Below, piece after piece: positions 36,124 through 46,597 of a DNA stretch of 64,000 nt. The stretch is from Hydrogenovibrio marinus. Its GTDB lineage: Bacteria; Pseudomonadota; Gammaproteobacteria; Thiomicrospirales; Thiomicrospiraceae. Below the pieces are notes generated by a model that ran no database searches, was not told where the DNA came from, and saw only the letters and a list, made by a program, of their open reading frames with translations. Each line of letters starts with the position of its first letter. The first letter of the stretch is position 1. The translations under genes and the position numbers were made by a program. The stretch spans positions 2,294,001 to 2,358,000 of the forward strand of contig NZ_AP020335.1 in NCBI RefSeq assembly GCF_013340845.1, in the 5' to 3' direction.

Positions 36124-38256
36124 ATGCAAGACTCCGAACAGAACATTTCCAATAGCGACAATAACTTGTCGTATTTGATGCAAGAGCGCCATCTAAAAGA
36201 TGATATCATTGAATCGATACATGACGGCGTGATTGTTTTCAATCCGGATTTCTCTGTTCAAGTCATTAACCAACAAGCACGTTCTCTTCTCGATTTCTTC
36301 AACGATCCAGACCATTTTTTCGACGACCTGACACTGTTCAAAAACAAAAAAGCTACCCTGACCTTCAAACTGAAAGATTGGTTGCAGCAAATCTGCCGTC
36401 GTGTTGCGAAGCACCCAAAAGAATTCTTCGTCTGGCAACGTGTCGATTTCAACCACCCTTTGAAACCTCTGCTACTGTCGGCAAAACCGATTGTTGATGA
36501 AAACAACCAAATCACATCCATTCTGTTGATGATTTATGATCGTCGCTTGCAAGCAGATTCCGACGAGAAAAACCGTATTCTAAACGCCGCACTAAACAGT
36601 TTTGATGGACAGTTCATCACGAATGACAAGGGCTACATAACAAGACCCAACATGGCATTTTCCGCTTACACCGGATTAATGCGTGAAGAACTGTCCTCCA
36701 TGAGTATTCTGGCGTGGATGCAAAAGCAGCTCACACTGAAAACCTCCGAGGAACAAGTTCTCCGTGCGTTGTTGGAAGATGGTCGTTGGAGCGGCGAGGT
36801 GGAAGTTCACCCTAACGCCGACACGACTTTCTATGCCGTGCTGAGCCTGTCAATGATCACCGACAACCACCGCAACATCGAGTGCTATGTTGGTACCTTG
36901 CAGGACATCACCGATATTAAGCAGGCACAAGCAGAAGTCGAGTATCTAGCTTTTTATGATGAATTGACCGGACTTGCAAATCGCCGCCTGCTGCTTGAAC
37001 ACCTTGAGCACACTCTGTTGCATCACATGCGTCACCGTACTTACAGTGCCCTGATGTTCTTGGATTTGGATCGTTTCAAAAACACCAATGACACCTTTGG
37101 GCATACCGCAGGTGATGAACTATTGAAAACCACTGCCTACCGTTTGAAAGAGCACCTGCGTGCCGAAGACACCATCGCCCGTCTAGGAGGTGACGAGTTC
37201 GTTATCCTGACACATATGGATGCTCCCAGCCTGGAGTTAGCAACGCAACATGCGCTCACCTTGAGCAACAAGGTCATGGATGCGCTGTGTGAAGACTATT
37301 TCATCATGGACCAAACCTTGAAAAACTCAGTCAGTATCGGTGTTTGTTGTTTCCCACTCCACCAACATGAAACGCCGGAAGAACTCATTGGGTTTGCCGA
37401 TATGGCAATGTACGAATCGAAGAAGCTCGGACGCAATCGTGTACACTTTTACGACCAAACCTTGTCGGAAAGCATCCAAAACCGTCATGCCCTTGAACGC
37501 TCATTGAATAACGCGGTCGTTGAAGAGGAATTTGAACTTTTCTTCCAACCACAATTCAACCTGAATGAGGAGCTGGTGTCTGCCGAAGCCTTAGTGCGAT
37601 GGAAGCACCCGACTCTCGGATTAATATCCCCATCGGAATTCATTCCCATTGCAGAAGACGGTCGTCAGATTCTCAAAATCGGTCAGTATGTGATTCGCCA
37701 ATCTTTCTTAAAAGCCAAAGAATGGCATGAGAAATATGGCTTGAAAAATCTGTCCATCAACATCAGTCCTATTCAGTTCCATGAGACGAGCTTTGTCGCC
37801 AGTTTGAGAAATCTACAGGAAGAAACCGGTGTTTCGCCTGAACTCATCACTCTTGAAGTCACCGAGGGCATCCTGATTTCAGAAATGGAATTGGCGCTAC
37901 GCAAAATGGCTGCACTCGAGGAAATGGGCTATAAGTTCTCAATTGATGATTTCGGAACAGGTTACTCCTCTCTGAGCTATTTCCAAAAACTCCCTATTCG
38001 AGAGCTGAAAATCGATAAGAGCTTTGTTTTCCGTATTCCGGCCAGTCAGGAAGATATCGCCATCATTGATACCATTCTTAACCTTGCGAAAAGTAAACAA
38101 CTGCAAATTGTCGCCGAAGGGGTCGAAACGCGAGAGCAAGTTGAGTTCTTCAAAAACATTCAGGAATCACTGCGCGGCATGCTACTGATCCAAGGGTTCC
38201 ACTTCAGCAAACCACTTGAAGCAACCGCCTTTGAAGAGCGTTTTTTTCACACTTAA
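36124..38256 (+). CDS. PAS-GGDEF-EAL c-di-GMP protein (first of tandem pair)
   Basis: 710 residues, no TM. Two N-terminal PAS-like regions (about 20-140 and 150-265), GGDEF domain with ARLGGDEF and RAED I-site five residues before (about 350-360), and an EAL domain with EALVRW, NISPIQF, EVTEG, DDFGTGYSSLS and AEGVE. Both catalytic motifs are intact, so it could make or degrade c-di-GMP. It lies 48 bases after the TRAP permease gene and is followed by a paralogue of the same layout. Confidence 0.92.
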   Translation: MQDSEQNISNSDNNLSYLMQERHLKDDIIESIHDGVIVFNPDFSVQVINQQARSLLDFFNDPDHFFDDLTLFKNKKATLTFKLKDWLQQICRRVAKHPKEFFVWQRVDFNHPLKPLLLSAKPIVDENNQITSILLMIYDRRLQADSDEKNRILNAALNSFDGQFITNDKGYITRPNMAFSAYTGLMREELSSMSILAWMQKQLTLKTSEEQVLRALLEDGRWSGEVEVHPNADTTFYAVLSLSMITDNHRNIECYVGTLQDITDIKQAQAEVEYLAFYDELTGLANRRLLLEHLEHTLLHHMRHRTYSALMFLDLDRFKNTNDTFGHTAGDELLKTTAYRLKEHLRAEDTIARLGGDEFVILTHMDAPSLELATQHALTLSNKVMDALCEDYFIMDQTLKNSVSIGVCCFPLHQHETPEELIGFADMAMYESKKLGRNRVHFYDQTLSESIQNRHALERSLNNAVVEEEFELFFQPQFNLNEELVSAEALVRWKHPTLGLISPSEFIPIAEDGRQILKIGQYVIRQSFLKAKEWHEKYGLKNLSINISPIQFHETSFVASLRNLQEETGVSPELITLEVTEGILISEMELALRKMAALEEMGYKFSIDDFGTGYSSLSYFQKLPIRELKIDKSFVFRIPASQEDIAIIDTILNLAKSKQLQIVAEGVETREQVEFFKNIQESLRGMLLIQGFHFSKPLEATAFEERFFHT

Positions 38257-38393
38257 CGATCTTTTCTTTCGGGTAGTTTATTGGATCTTTCCATAACAAA
38301 ACAAAATATTCATTCCATTATTCCCCCTAAATCGGCTAATATTACTGGTATTAATCGGTGCATACCATGCAAACTGAATGACGCAAAACTTGA

Positions 38394-40532
38394 ATGACAA
38401 TCCATAGCCAATCGATTGAAAACCGCTTACAACAGACCCTTTCTTTTGAGGACGCTTTAAAAATCCTCAATCACTCGGAAAAGGGTGTGGTACTGCTTTC
38501 CGAAAAATTCGAGGTGGTCATGGTCAATCAGACTTTGGAGCGCTACGGTTGCTTTCATCGCGAAGCCGATACCAATACTTTGACATCGGACATGTTCCGC
38601 CTTTATGAAGAAAAACGCAAAGGGCTTCGATTCCCGCTACTGGAGTGGTTAACATCCTGCGCGAATGCCGATGGCGACAACCATGTCTCGCCTCAACTCT
38701 GGCTAAAATCCCCTTCCAACAATTCTCTACCAGTCACCCTACACCTGGGTCGCATCGACTTCAATAATCGACTTTATTGGCTATTGAGCTTGTCGGACAA
38801 ATCCTGGGAGCGCCGAGCCGATGCACAACAAAAACTGATGAATGCCAACCATACCGGGCAATTCATCACCAGCAGTAGCGGATTCATCACTCATCCAAAT
38901 GATGCCTTTCTGAACCTGACCGGACTGGATGCGAGTACGTTATCTTCTTTGACCTATATTGACTGGTTGAAAAAACAGGTTTCATTACAAATGCCGTTCG
39001 ACAAGGTGATGTCGACACTGCTCAGCCAGCACCACTGGGCGGGAGAGGTGGAAATCTTCACGGAAACGGACGAACAGTTTAAAGCGCAACTGAGCATTTC
39101 CATGCTGGTCGATCCTAAAAACAATATCGAGCATTTTATTGGGTTGCTACAGGACCTCACCGAACAGGAAGAGGCGCAAGCGACCATCGAGAAACTCTCG
39201 TATTACGACCGCCTGACCGGACTTGCCAACAAGTCTTTATTGCATGACTTAATTGAATCTGCCATTACGCAAGCTGAGGTCAACCAAAGCCAGCATGCAT
39301 TGCTCTATATCGGTTTGGATGGCGTTAAGATCATTAACGATACTTTCGGACACCGTGCCGGTGATGACCTGCTGATACAGGTTGCGGAAAAAGTCAGCCA
39401 GAAACTATCCCAGTTACCCCATGACACAACTCTAGCTCGACTGGATGGAAGCAACTTCGCCATTCTTTATCATTCGAACAACCAAGACAGACAAACCGTC
39501 AAGGAAGAAGTCGAAAGGTTTTCGGAAGAAATGATTGATGCCATTCATGGACGCTACCAACTGCCGCAAGGCTCGGTCCACACCTCCGCCAGTATCGGAA
39601 GCTGCATTTTCCCAATCAGCGAAGAGCTGGATTATGCCGCCGACCAAATCTTGAGCTTTGCGGATATGGCGATGTTTGAAGCGAAAAAACAAGGTGGAAA
39701 TCAAGCATTTTTGTTTGATACCTCTCTGATTGAAAAAGCGCAAAAACGTCTCGAACTGATCGAAGCCTTAAACCACTCAGAAATGGATGAAGAGTTCCAG
39801 ATATTCTTCCAACCTCAAGTGGACGGAAACGGTAATGCCGTGTCAGCCGAAACCCTTATCCGTTGGTTCCATCCGGTATTGGGGGCAGTATCACCATCCA
39901 AGTTCATCCCAGTTGCGGAAGAGGGACGACAAATCATCAAAATCGGTCTTTGGGTATTGCATAAAGCATTCTTACAAATCAAAGCCTGGAACAAAAACCG
40001 TCCCGATTTCCGCATTGCCGTCAACATCAGTCCAGTACAGTTCCACGAGCAGAGCTTTATTGAAATCATTATCGGGCTGGTGAAATTCACTCAGGTGAAC
40101 CCAAGAAATGTCACTTTGGAATTGACCGAAGGCGTACTTATCAAAAACGCCAAGCTAGCGATGCAGAAAATACAACATTTGGTTTCCCTAGGCTTTGAGA
40201 TCTCAATTGATGACTTCGGTACCGGTTACTCTTCGCTCAGTTATTTGCAGAAATTACCGATTCATGAGTTGAAAATCGACCAGTCGTTTATTCATCACTT
40301 ACGGGAAAACCCGGATGATGAAGCTATCGTCAACTCCATCATCCAACTGGCGCAAAGTAAAAACCTTAAATTGGTTGCCGAAGGCATCGAAACACAACAG
40401 CAGGTCGACAGCCTCATCAGCAAAAAAGAGGACATCATGCTGCAAGGCTATTTCTTCAGTCAGCCGATTCCAGCCTCAGACTTTGAAGGCCGCTATGTCA
40501 TGCCATCCAACTCTCGAGCGCACTCCGCATAA
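38394..40532 (+). CDS. PAS-degenerate GGDEF-EAL protein (second of tandem pair)
   Basis: 712 residues, about the same length and domain order as its upstream neighbour, so probably a tandem duplicate. The cyclase motif has become ARLDGSNF (GGDEF to DGSNF) and the I-site Arg is lost (LPHD), so it should not synthesise c-di-GMP. The EAL domain keeps its core residues as ETLIRW, NISPVQF, ELTEG, DDFGTGYSSLS and AEGIE, so it is expected to be a phosphodiesterase. The stop codon overlaps a dispersed repeat. Confidence 0.9.
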   Translation: MTIHSQSIENRLQQTLSFEDALKILNHSEKGVVLLSEKFEVVMVNQTLERYGCFHREADTNTLTSDMFRLYEEKRKGLRFPLLEWLTSCANADGDNHVSPQLWLKSPSNNSLPVTLHLGRIDFNNRLYWLLSLSDKSWERRADAQQKLMNANHTGQFITSSSGFITHPNDAFLNLTGLDASTLSSLTYIDWLKKQVSLQMPFDKVMSTLLSQHHWAGEVEIFTETDEQFKAQLSISMLVDPKNNIEHFIGLLQDLTEQEEAQATIEKLSYYDRLTGLANKSLLHDLIESAITQAEVNQSQHALLYIGLDGVKIINDTFGHRAGDDLLIQVAEKVSQKLSQLPHDTTLARLDGSNFAILYHSNNQDRQTVKEEVERFSEEMIDAIHGRYQLPQGSVHTSASIGSCIFPISEELDYAADQILSFADMAMFEAKKQGGNQAFLFDTSLIEKAQKRLELIEALNHSEMDEEFQIFFQPQVDGNGNAVSAETLIRWFHPVLGAVSPSKFIPVAEEGRQIIKIGLWVLHKAFLQIKAWNKNRPDFRIAVNISPVQFHEQSFIEIIIGLVKFTQVNPRNVTLELTEGVLIKNAKLAMQKIQHLVSLGFEISIDDFGTGYSSLSYLQKLPIHELKIDQSFIHHLRENPDDEAIVNSIIQLAQSKNLKLVAEGIETQQQVDSLISKKEDIMLQGYFFSQPIPASDFEGRYVMPSNSRAHSA

Positions 40533-40549
40533 AATCTGCCAGGTTGAGG
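40531..40549 (-). repeat. Dispersed repeat copy 9, overlapping a stop codon
   Basis: AAAATCTGCCAGGTTGAGG (one change, GGTTGAGG for GGTTGGGG). The TAA stop of the preceding gene uses its first two As. Confidence 0.8.
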
Positions 40550-40902
40550 TAACCGCTATTTCCACAATTTTGCCAAATTTCCAATAAATTTGAATACCTT
40601 AGCGAAATTTCGAGTACAATACCGCGTGGTTGCTCATTTGGGATTAAAAACCGATTGAACCGGCAAGATAATTGCCAAAAAAATGACCAACCCCATGTCC
40701 AGAATATAATTGGTGACCTAGTAATGTGGGCGGCCACCGTCAAGACTAACTTGCTCTGACAGAACTTTCCTGTCCTCTGTACGTAATAATCACAAACAGA
40801 ATTAGCCTAGTACCTTATGGAATGTATATTCAGGACATCTCGCAAGCAGCGCATGACAAATGAAACGCTGCCGATATCCAAAACATCCATTTAGGGAAAA
40901 TC
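40533..40902 (+). other. 370-base leader region of the DEAD-box helicase gene
   Basis: No plausible gene. It contains a repeat copy at its start and several small stems, such as GACAG/CTGTC about 40758-40774 and GCAGCG/CGCTGC just before the start codon. Long structured leaders are common for cold-inducible deaD/csdA genes, so it may be a temperature- or helicase-responsive 5' UTR. Promoter position is not determined. Confidence 0.4.
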
Positions 40903-42657
40903 ATGAATACAGACATTAAGTTTGAAGACCTAGGTCTTGCCACACCCATTTTAAAAACACTGAGCGAAATCGGCTACGAAACACCATCACCGATTCAAGC
41001 ACAAGCCATTCCTGCCATTTTGAAAGGCGGCGACATTCTTGGTATGGCACAAACTGGTACGGGTAAAACCGCTGCCTTTGCATTACCGATCCTGTCGAAA
41101 ATCAATTTGAAACAAAAAGACCCTCAAGTGTTGGTGCTCGCACCGACTCGTGAGTTGGCAATCCAAGTAGCGGAAGCCTTCCAAACCTTTTCACGCAATA
41201 TCAAAGACCTGCATGTTCTACCGATTTACGGTGGCTCGGAATATTCCGGTCAGATTCGCGCACTAAAACGCGGTGTGCATGTTGTGGTTGGTACTCCTGG
41301 CCGTGTGATGGATCACATCAAAAAAGGCACATTGAAACTTGACGGTATCACCAATATGGTTCTGGATGAAGCAGATGAAATGCTTCGCATGGGCTTTATC
41401 GACGATGTCGAGTGGATCTTGAAGCACACACCTGCTTCTCGCCAAATCGCGCTATTTTCTGCAACTATGCCGAAAGAAATTCACCGTATTGCCAATACTT
41501 ACCTTAACAATCCTAGCGAAGTCATCATCAAGCAAAAGACTTCAACAGCTTCAACTATCGACCAAAAATACTGGTTGGTCAGTGGCTTACATAAGCTAGA
41601 CGCGTTGACGCGTATTTTGGAAGCAGAAGAGTTTGACGGTATTATCATTTTCGTCCGCACCAAAACTGCGACCGTTGAACTGGCTGAAAAGCTTGAAGCT
41701 CGTGGTTATGCTGCCGCTGCCTTGAATGGTGACATTGCGCAAAACCAGCGCGAGCGTATTGTTGACCAACTAAAAGCCGGTAAGCTAGATATTCTGATCG
41801 CTACTGACGTTGTTGCTCGTGGACTGGACGTAGAGCGTATCAGCCATGTTATCAACTACGATATTCCTTACGATAACGAATCTTATGTTCACCGTATCGG
41901 TCGTACTGGTCGTGCAGGTCGTAGCGGAACGGCAATTCTATTTGTTGCGCCACGTGAAAGACGTTTGTTGCGTTCTATTGAACAAACCACCAACAAAAAA
42001 ATCACACCGATGGAGTTGCCGTCAACCAAAGACATCAACCAAAACCGTATCCTTCGCTTTAAAGATAAAGTCGTCAATGCAGTGCAAGAAGGTGATTTGA
42101 AGCTTTATCAGGAAATGATCGAAAGCATAGAATCGGAACACAACATTCCTGCAGTCGAGATTGCCGCTGGTTTGGCAAAAATTCTTCAAGGAGATGTTCC
42201 ATTCTTCCTAGACGACAAGCCAATCAAACAAGCGCAGTTCGATGACCGTCCGGAACGTGGTGGTCGTGATTCCCGTAATGACCGTGGTGGTCGTGATTCT
42301 CGTAATGATCGTGGCGCCAACAAAGGTCGTAACCGTCAAGCCGAGCCAAATGAAGGTATGGAGCGCTTCCGTATTGAAGTTGGCCGTAATCACGGCGTGA
42401 AGCCAGGTAACATTATCGGCTGTATCGCTAACGAAGCTGGCTTGGATGGTGAATATATCCAGAAATTGGTAATTGAAGACAACTACAGTCTTGTCGATCT
42501 GCCAGACCAAATGCCAAAAGACGTTTTCAATGATTTGAAAAACGCATGGGTATGTGGCCGACAATTGAGCATTGCCAAAGTTAAAGATGCTGGCGCTCCG
42601 AAACGACGTTTGAAAAACAAAGCCAAACGTCCTAGCGGACCACGCTCTAAAAGCTAA
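40903..42657 (+). CDS. deaD: DEAD-box RNA helicase (DeaD/CsdA type)
   Basis: 584 residues. Core motifs: Q motif near residue 27, AQTGTGKTAA about residue 48-57, PTRELA, DEAD, SAT, and HRIGRTGRAGR. After the two RecA domains is a dimerisation region, a DbpA-type RNA-binding domain (FRIEVGRNHGVKPGNI) and a basic tail. An Arg/Gly/Asp-rich linker with a 27-base tandem duplication (42256-42309) lies between. It remodels structured RNA in ribosome assembly and cold adaptation. Confidence 0.93.
   Translation: MNTDIKFEDLGLATPILKTLSEIGYETPSPIQAQAIPAILKGGDILGMAQTGTGKTAAFALPILSKINLKQKDPQVLVLAPTRELAIQVAEAFQTFSRNIKDLHVLPIYGGSEYSGQIRALKRGVHVVVGTPGRVMDHIKKGTLKLDGITNMVLDEADEMLRMGFIDDVEWILKHTPASRQIALFSATMPKEIHRIANTYLNNPSEVIIKQKTSTASTIDQKYWLVSGLHKLDALTRILEAEEFDGIIIFVRTKTATVELAEKLEARGYAAAALNGDIAQNQRERIVDQLKAGKLDILIATDVVARGLDVERISHVINYDIPYDNESYVHRIGRTGRAGRSGTAILFVAPRERRLLRSIEQTTNKKITPMELPSTKDINQNRILRFKDKVVNAVQEGDLKLYQEMIESIESEHNIPAVEIAAGLAKILQGDVPFFLDDKPIKQAQFDDRPERGGRDSRNDRGGRDSRNDRGANKGRNRQAEPNEGMERFRIEVGRNHGVKPGNIIGCIANEAGLDGEYIQKLVIEDNYSLVDLPDQMPKDVFNDLKNAWVCGRQLSIAKVKDAGAPKRRLKNKAKRPSGPRSKS
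42256..42309 (+). repeat. 27-base tandem duplication in the helicase linker
   Basis: Two nearly identical 27-base units (differing at two third-codon positions) each encode RGGRDSRND. They extend the RGG-like linker and could vary in copy number. Confidence 0.9.
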
Positions 42658-42731
42658 GCATACAAACTGAATGGCCAACAACAGCACGGCCCTGAAAGCA
42701 AATTGCTCTCGACCGTGCTATTCAGTGATAT

Positions 42732-43904
42732 TTAAGCGTCGAAAGACGCTTCATTACTTGATAAACACAGTGCGCTACTGTCGGCTTCTGCTGAAATCGC
42801 AATCTTTTCCAACGCTTGCTGAACACGTTCACTGGCATCTTCCATTGCTTTCAATAACTGCACACCCTGTGCATAATCCCCCAGCTCATAAAGCTCCAAT
42901 GCACGATTTCCTGCTTGGTGAACTTCAATATGCGCTGCTTCCAGTTGTGAATAACCATCCAGCCTAGCGTAGAACTGCACCCCTTCGCCCTCGTAATACC
43001 ATTTACCCAATCGGCAGGATTTATAATCACTCAAATCTGTACTTTTCAGATTAGAAAGCCCCATGTACACCTTATAGATGTCCATTTTGTAAACCATATG
43101 ATCAACTTTAGCGGCACTGGTAAAGCTTCGCAATGCGCCTGCGGAAATCACCCCTTCCATATCTTTGTTGGCATTAATGAGCTTGGAAATGCTATCGCCC
43201 GCTGCTTCACTCTGATTTTTCAGGTTGGAAGCCTCACTCGATAAACTGATCATCTGACCTTGAGCTCCTTTGACTTCTGACTGGATAACGGACACCAGTT
43301 TAGAAATATCCGACGTTGCCTGAGCCGTCTTAGAAGACAAAACACGGACTTCATCTGCCACAACAGCAAAGCCTCGACCAGCATCACCGGCTCTTGCCGC
43401 TTCGATTGCCGCATTCAACGCCAATAAATTGGTTTGTTCTGAAATATCCTCAATCAAAGAAACAATACCGCCGATTTCTTCCGCGCGTTGTTCCAATGTC
43501 GACACCGAGTCAGACGTTTCAATTGCCGCACGACTTAAAGTACTGACGCCCCCGGTAATTTGCTGAAGTCCTTTTTGCGCCTCCTTAGAAACAGACAGAG
43601 AGCTGATAATGTCTTCACGTCCATGAGAGAGGTTAGATCCCAACAGATTCATGCTGGCTTGAAATTTACGCACGCCTTCAGCGTAGAAGTCGATCGATTC
43701 AAATAATGATTTTGTTACGTCTTTTGAGTAAACGCCTTCACCGCATGGCTCTGAACTAGATGTGGAAGGGACTTTTGATAATTCCCCTTCAAGAGTGACT
43801 ATTTTTTCTTCACAAATTGCTTTTTCTGCAACTACGGCTGCCAGCTGTTTTTGCGCTTGAGCCAATTCTTTTTTTAATTTTCCGTTGCCGAATCCTGAAA
43901 ACAT
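42732..43904 (-). CDS. Soluble chemoreceptor with C-terminal CZB domain
   Basis: 390 residues, no TM segment or HAMP. An N-terminal coiled coil (about 1-45), short signalling domain with [19 protein letters not shown] at the tip, and a chemoreceptor zinc-binding (CZB) domain about residues 270-350. Its ligands are visible as H in KVDHMVYK, C in [14 protein letters not shown], and two H in AAHIEVH. CZB domains bind zinc and sense zinc or hypochlorous acid in characterised proteins. Localisation is cytoplasmic. Confidence 0.9.
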   Translation of the reverse strand: MFSGFGNGKLKKELAQAQKQLAAVVAEKAICEEKIVTLEGELSKVPSTSSSEPCGEGVYSKDVTKSLFESIDFYAEGVRKFQASMNLLGSNLSHGREDIISSLSVSKEAQKGLQQITGGVSTLSRAAIETSDSVSTLEQRAEEIGGIVSLIEDISEQTNLLALNAAIEAARAGDAGRGFAVVADEVRVLSSKTAQATSDISKLVSVIQSEVKGAQGQMISLSSEASNLKNQSEAAGDSISKLINANKDMEGVISAGALRSFTSAAKVDHMVYKMDIYKVYMGLSNLKSTDLSDYKSCRLGKWYYEGEGVQFYARLDGYSQLEAAHIEVHQAGNRALELYELGDYAQGVQLLKAMEDASERVQQALEKIAISAEADSSALCLSSNEASFDA

Positions 43905-44022
43905 TAAACCCTCACTAAATGTACTATTTTTATTCCGTTAAGCATTAGCACGTACCATACCAAACTTTTGGCCGTTCAAAGCCGAAACGGAAAGAGTGAG
44001 GGGTTAAAAGAAGCTTCCTACC

Positions 44023-45003
44023 TCAAGGCAAGTAAAGATAATAAGAACCAGGCTTCAATGACAGCGCAGAATCCAACAACCCGGTTTTCATCAGATTCAT
44101 TTCTATCGGCTTGGTTTGCGCCTGCATGGTTGGGCTGTAAGATGTGGCGTTAACATTGGTTTCAAAGCGGTAACTTACCAAATCACAGGTCTTGTCACCA
44201 CCCAAATTACAAGCCTGATTGACCGCGTCCGACAGGTAACCTAGTGAATCAACCAAACCGGCTTTAAGCGCCTCTTCACCGACATAAACTCTCGCCGTTT
44301 CGACCTCTTTCATTGCTTGAGGTGATAGATGGCGAGATGACTGTACAATATGGTAAAAACGCTGTGCCATTTGATCGACCATAGACTGCATTTCAGCATC
44401 ATCCGCAGGCGTGAATTTTCGGAATGGTGAACCAGTATCTTTCATCGGTCCGGTTTTATAAGTTTTGACTTCAACACCGATTTTTTTCGTTAAATCAACA
44501 ATCTCAGGAAGGATGGTAATTACCCCTACTGATCCCGTGACCGTTGTCGGATGTGCCTGAATGTGGTCTGCGGCCATGGAGATGTAGTACCCCCCCGAAG
44601 CAGTCACATCCATCATCTGAACATAGATTTTCTTGCCTGTACGCTTCTTGAAGGCCATCAACTCATGATAAAGGATGTCACTGGTGGTCACACCACCACC
44701 TGGGCTGTTGATTTTAAGCAAAACGGTTTTGATGCTTTTGTTCTTTTCAGCCAACTTCAGTTGCATCATCACTCGGTCTAACAGACTTGGAGAGGCACCA
44801 AAAAATCCTTCGTGCTGCTGATCGGAAATCACGCCTTGGATATTGATCAACAAGACCTTACCAGTCGCACCCGGTTTGGATTCGATTACCTGTTGCTTCA
44901 AAGGCTCATCATAATTAGGCCCGATCTTGATAGTGGCACAACCCGACAAAACAGTTAACCCAATCATCAATGTCATTGCTTTCAAAACACCTAGATTTCT
45001 CAT
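44023..45003 (-). CDS. sppA: Signal peptide peptidase SppA, short (36K) type
   Basis: 326 residues from the ATG at 45003 (a GTG lies one codon upstream). N-terminal hydrophobic segment ending in a lipobox LSGC, so possibly a lipoprotein or membrane-anchored. Peptidase S49 core: GGVTTSD, catalytic Ser in TASGGYYIS, GSVGVI, and the Lys in YKTGPMKDTGSPF. It cleaves leftover signal peptides at the membrane. Convergent with nothing; the MCP gene follows downstream on the same strand after about 118 bases. Confidence 0.9.
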   Translation of the reverse strand: MRNLGVLKAMTLMIGLTVLSGCATIKIGPNYDEPLKQQVIESKPGATGKVLLINIQGVISDQQHEGFFGASPSLLDRVMMQLKLAEKNKSIKTVLLKINSPGGGVTTSDILYHELMAFKKRTGKKIYVQMMDVTASGGYYISMAADHIQAHPTTVTGSVGVITILPEIVDLTKKIGVEVKTYKTGPMKDTGSPFRKFTPADDAEMQSMVDQMAQRFYHIVQSSRHLSPQAMKEVETARVYVGEEALKAGLVDSLGYLSDAVNQACNLGGDKTCDLVSYRFETNVNATSYSPTMQAQTKPIEMNLMKTGLLDSALSLKPGSYYLYLP

Positions 45004-45175
45004 CACCTTTCCCTCTAACTTCTCACTTTTACTTGCTGTTCTCGTTTCTGCCCTTATTGGCAGGATATTTCAATCCTTTGAGATCAAGCTTTTCTCGCAG
45101 TAGCCATTTAAAGTCTTATAATAAACGATAATGACCATTACAGTTTACGAACTTGAAAGGTGTTAAGGAACCACT

Positions 45176-46597
45176 ATGGCGTTCAATTCTTTCAAAATCC
45201 TTTTGCACAAACATTTGCACTCCCGCCTATTCAATGGGGTAATTTCTCTGCTTTTACTCTCGGCATCCATGGTGACACTTGCACAAACTGAGACGGATAA
45301 AAATCTCAAACCTCTGAATCATCATGACTACGCTTTATGGAATAGCTTGCCGACCAAAGACCTAAATCTGCCGAATGGCGATACACTGACCGTCACCAAT
45401 GTTGAGTCGAAAACGCCTCAGGATGAAAAGCGTGTCTATATCTGGATTGGCAACTCCTATCCACCGAACGACGGCACGGCACTACTCGCTCAACACTTGA
45501 GTCAAACGGGAACCGTCTGGTATCTCGACACACCAGATGCCATGTTTATCCCTAGAACCAAAACAGCCTTGCGAAACCTAAAAGGTGGTTTTATGGCAGC
45601 CATGCTGGATTTTGCGACTCAACACTACAAACAAGTGGTCGTCATCTCGCTTGAATCTGCATCAGTTCCGACACTGCGCGGCATTCGGGAATGGCAAGTC
45701 GACACTGACGACAAAGCAAAAAGAAATCGTTTGAAAAGTGTGGTATTGATGTTCCCGAACCTGTATGTTGGGGTTCCGGTTGCCGGTACTGAGCGCCAAC
45801 TATTTCCTATCGCCAGTGCAACGGCATTACCGATCACCCTGATTCTTGCTGAACGAGGCGCTTTGACAAATGAAGTGCATAAAAGTCTCTTTGCCCTGCG
45901 TTCTGGCGGCTGCTTGGTGCATACCGTAATGCTGAAAGGCAGTACGGATGGCGAATTCCATTTCAACAATATGCGCAAAATGGCAAAAGTCACTGCCGAT
46001 GCGATTATAAAAGGTGTTGCCCAACAACAAAAACAAGCCACTAAAATCGGCTATCACATTGCCAAGCTTGAGGCTTCTGAAGCGTTGAAGAACCCTCCAG
46101 TGAGTACCGTTGTCCGTGGAATGAAACGTTTTGATCCCCCCATCCCTATGCCAAGCGATATCGTGTTGCGTGACCTAGATGGCAATAAAATCGATGTGAA
46201 AAAAGACTATAAAGGTAAGGCCTTGCTGATTAACTTCTGGGCGACTTGGTGTCCACATTGTGTTGAAGAAATCCCATCGATGAACCGCGCCTTAAGCCAA
46301 TTGGATGCCAACCATTTCGCAATGGTTTCGGTGTCTTACAGGGAGCCGAAATCTGTCGTCAAACCTTTTACTGAAAAAGTTGCTGTCGATTTTCCAGTAC
46401 TGCTGGATGAAAAAGGCGAAGTGGCTTCCAAATGGAAAGTATTTGCTTTTCCATCAAGTTTCTTAGTTGATAGAAATGGGATGATTCGCTATAGCATCAA
46501 CGCTGGCAATATCTGGGACACCGATCAAATGCTAGGCTATTTGAAAGTGATTCAAGGGAAAATTCAAGACACCAAAGTGGTATCAGATAGAAAGTAG
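45176..46597 (+). CDS. Secreted two-domain protein: DUF3530-like domain fused to TlpA-type thioredoxin
   Basis: 473 residues. Signal peptide (hydrophobic about residues 20-36, cleavage after TLA). Residues about 60-305 resemble the alpha/beta-hydrolase-like DUF3530 family, assigned with modest confidence (YIWIGNSYPPNDG, VVVISLESAS). Residues about 325-465 are a TlpA/ResA-like thioredoxin fold with active site WCPHC at 358-362, cis-Pro in FAFPSSFLVD and redox partner face. It should act as a periplasmic disulfide reductase or oxidase. The fusion is unusual. Confidence 0.8.
   Translation: MAFNSFKILLHKHLHSRLFNGVISLLLLSASMVTLAQTETDKNLKPLNHHDYALWNSLPTKDLNLPNGDTLTVTNVESKTPQDEKRVYIWIGNSYPPNDGTALLAQHLSQTGTVWYLDTPDAMFIPRTKTALRNLKGGFMAAMLDFATQHYKQVVVISLESASVPTLRGIREWQVDTDDKAKRNRLKSVVLMFPNLYVGVPVAGTERQLFPIASATALPITLILAERGALTNEVHKSLFALRSGGCLVHTVMLKGSTDGEFHFNNMRKMAKVTADAIIKGVAQQQKQATKIGYHIAKLEASEALKNPPVSTVVRGMKRFDPPIPMPSDIVLRDLDGNKIDVKKDYKGKALLINFWATWCPHCVEEIPSMNRALSQLDANHFAMVSVSYREPKSVVKPFTEKVAVDFPVLLDEKGEVASKWKVFAFPSSFLVDRNGMIRYSINAGNIWDTDQMLGYLKVIQGKIQDTKVVSDRK

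Noticed and set aside
43208..43226. Partial match to the repeat (CAGGTTGG) in the chemoreceptor gene
   Set aside because: Eight matching bases only, expected by chance.
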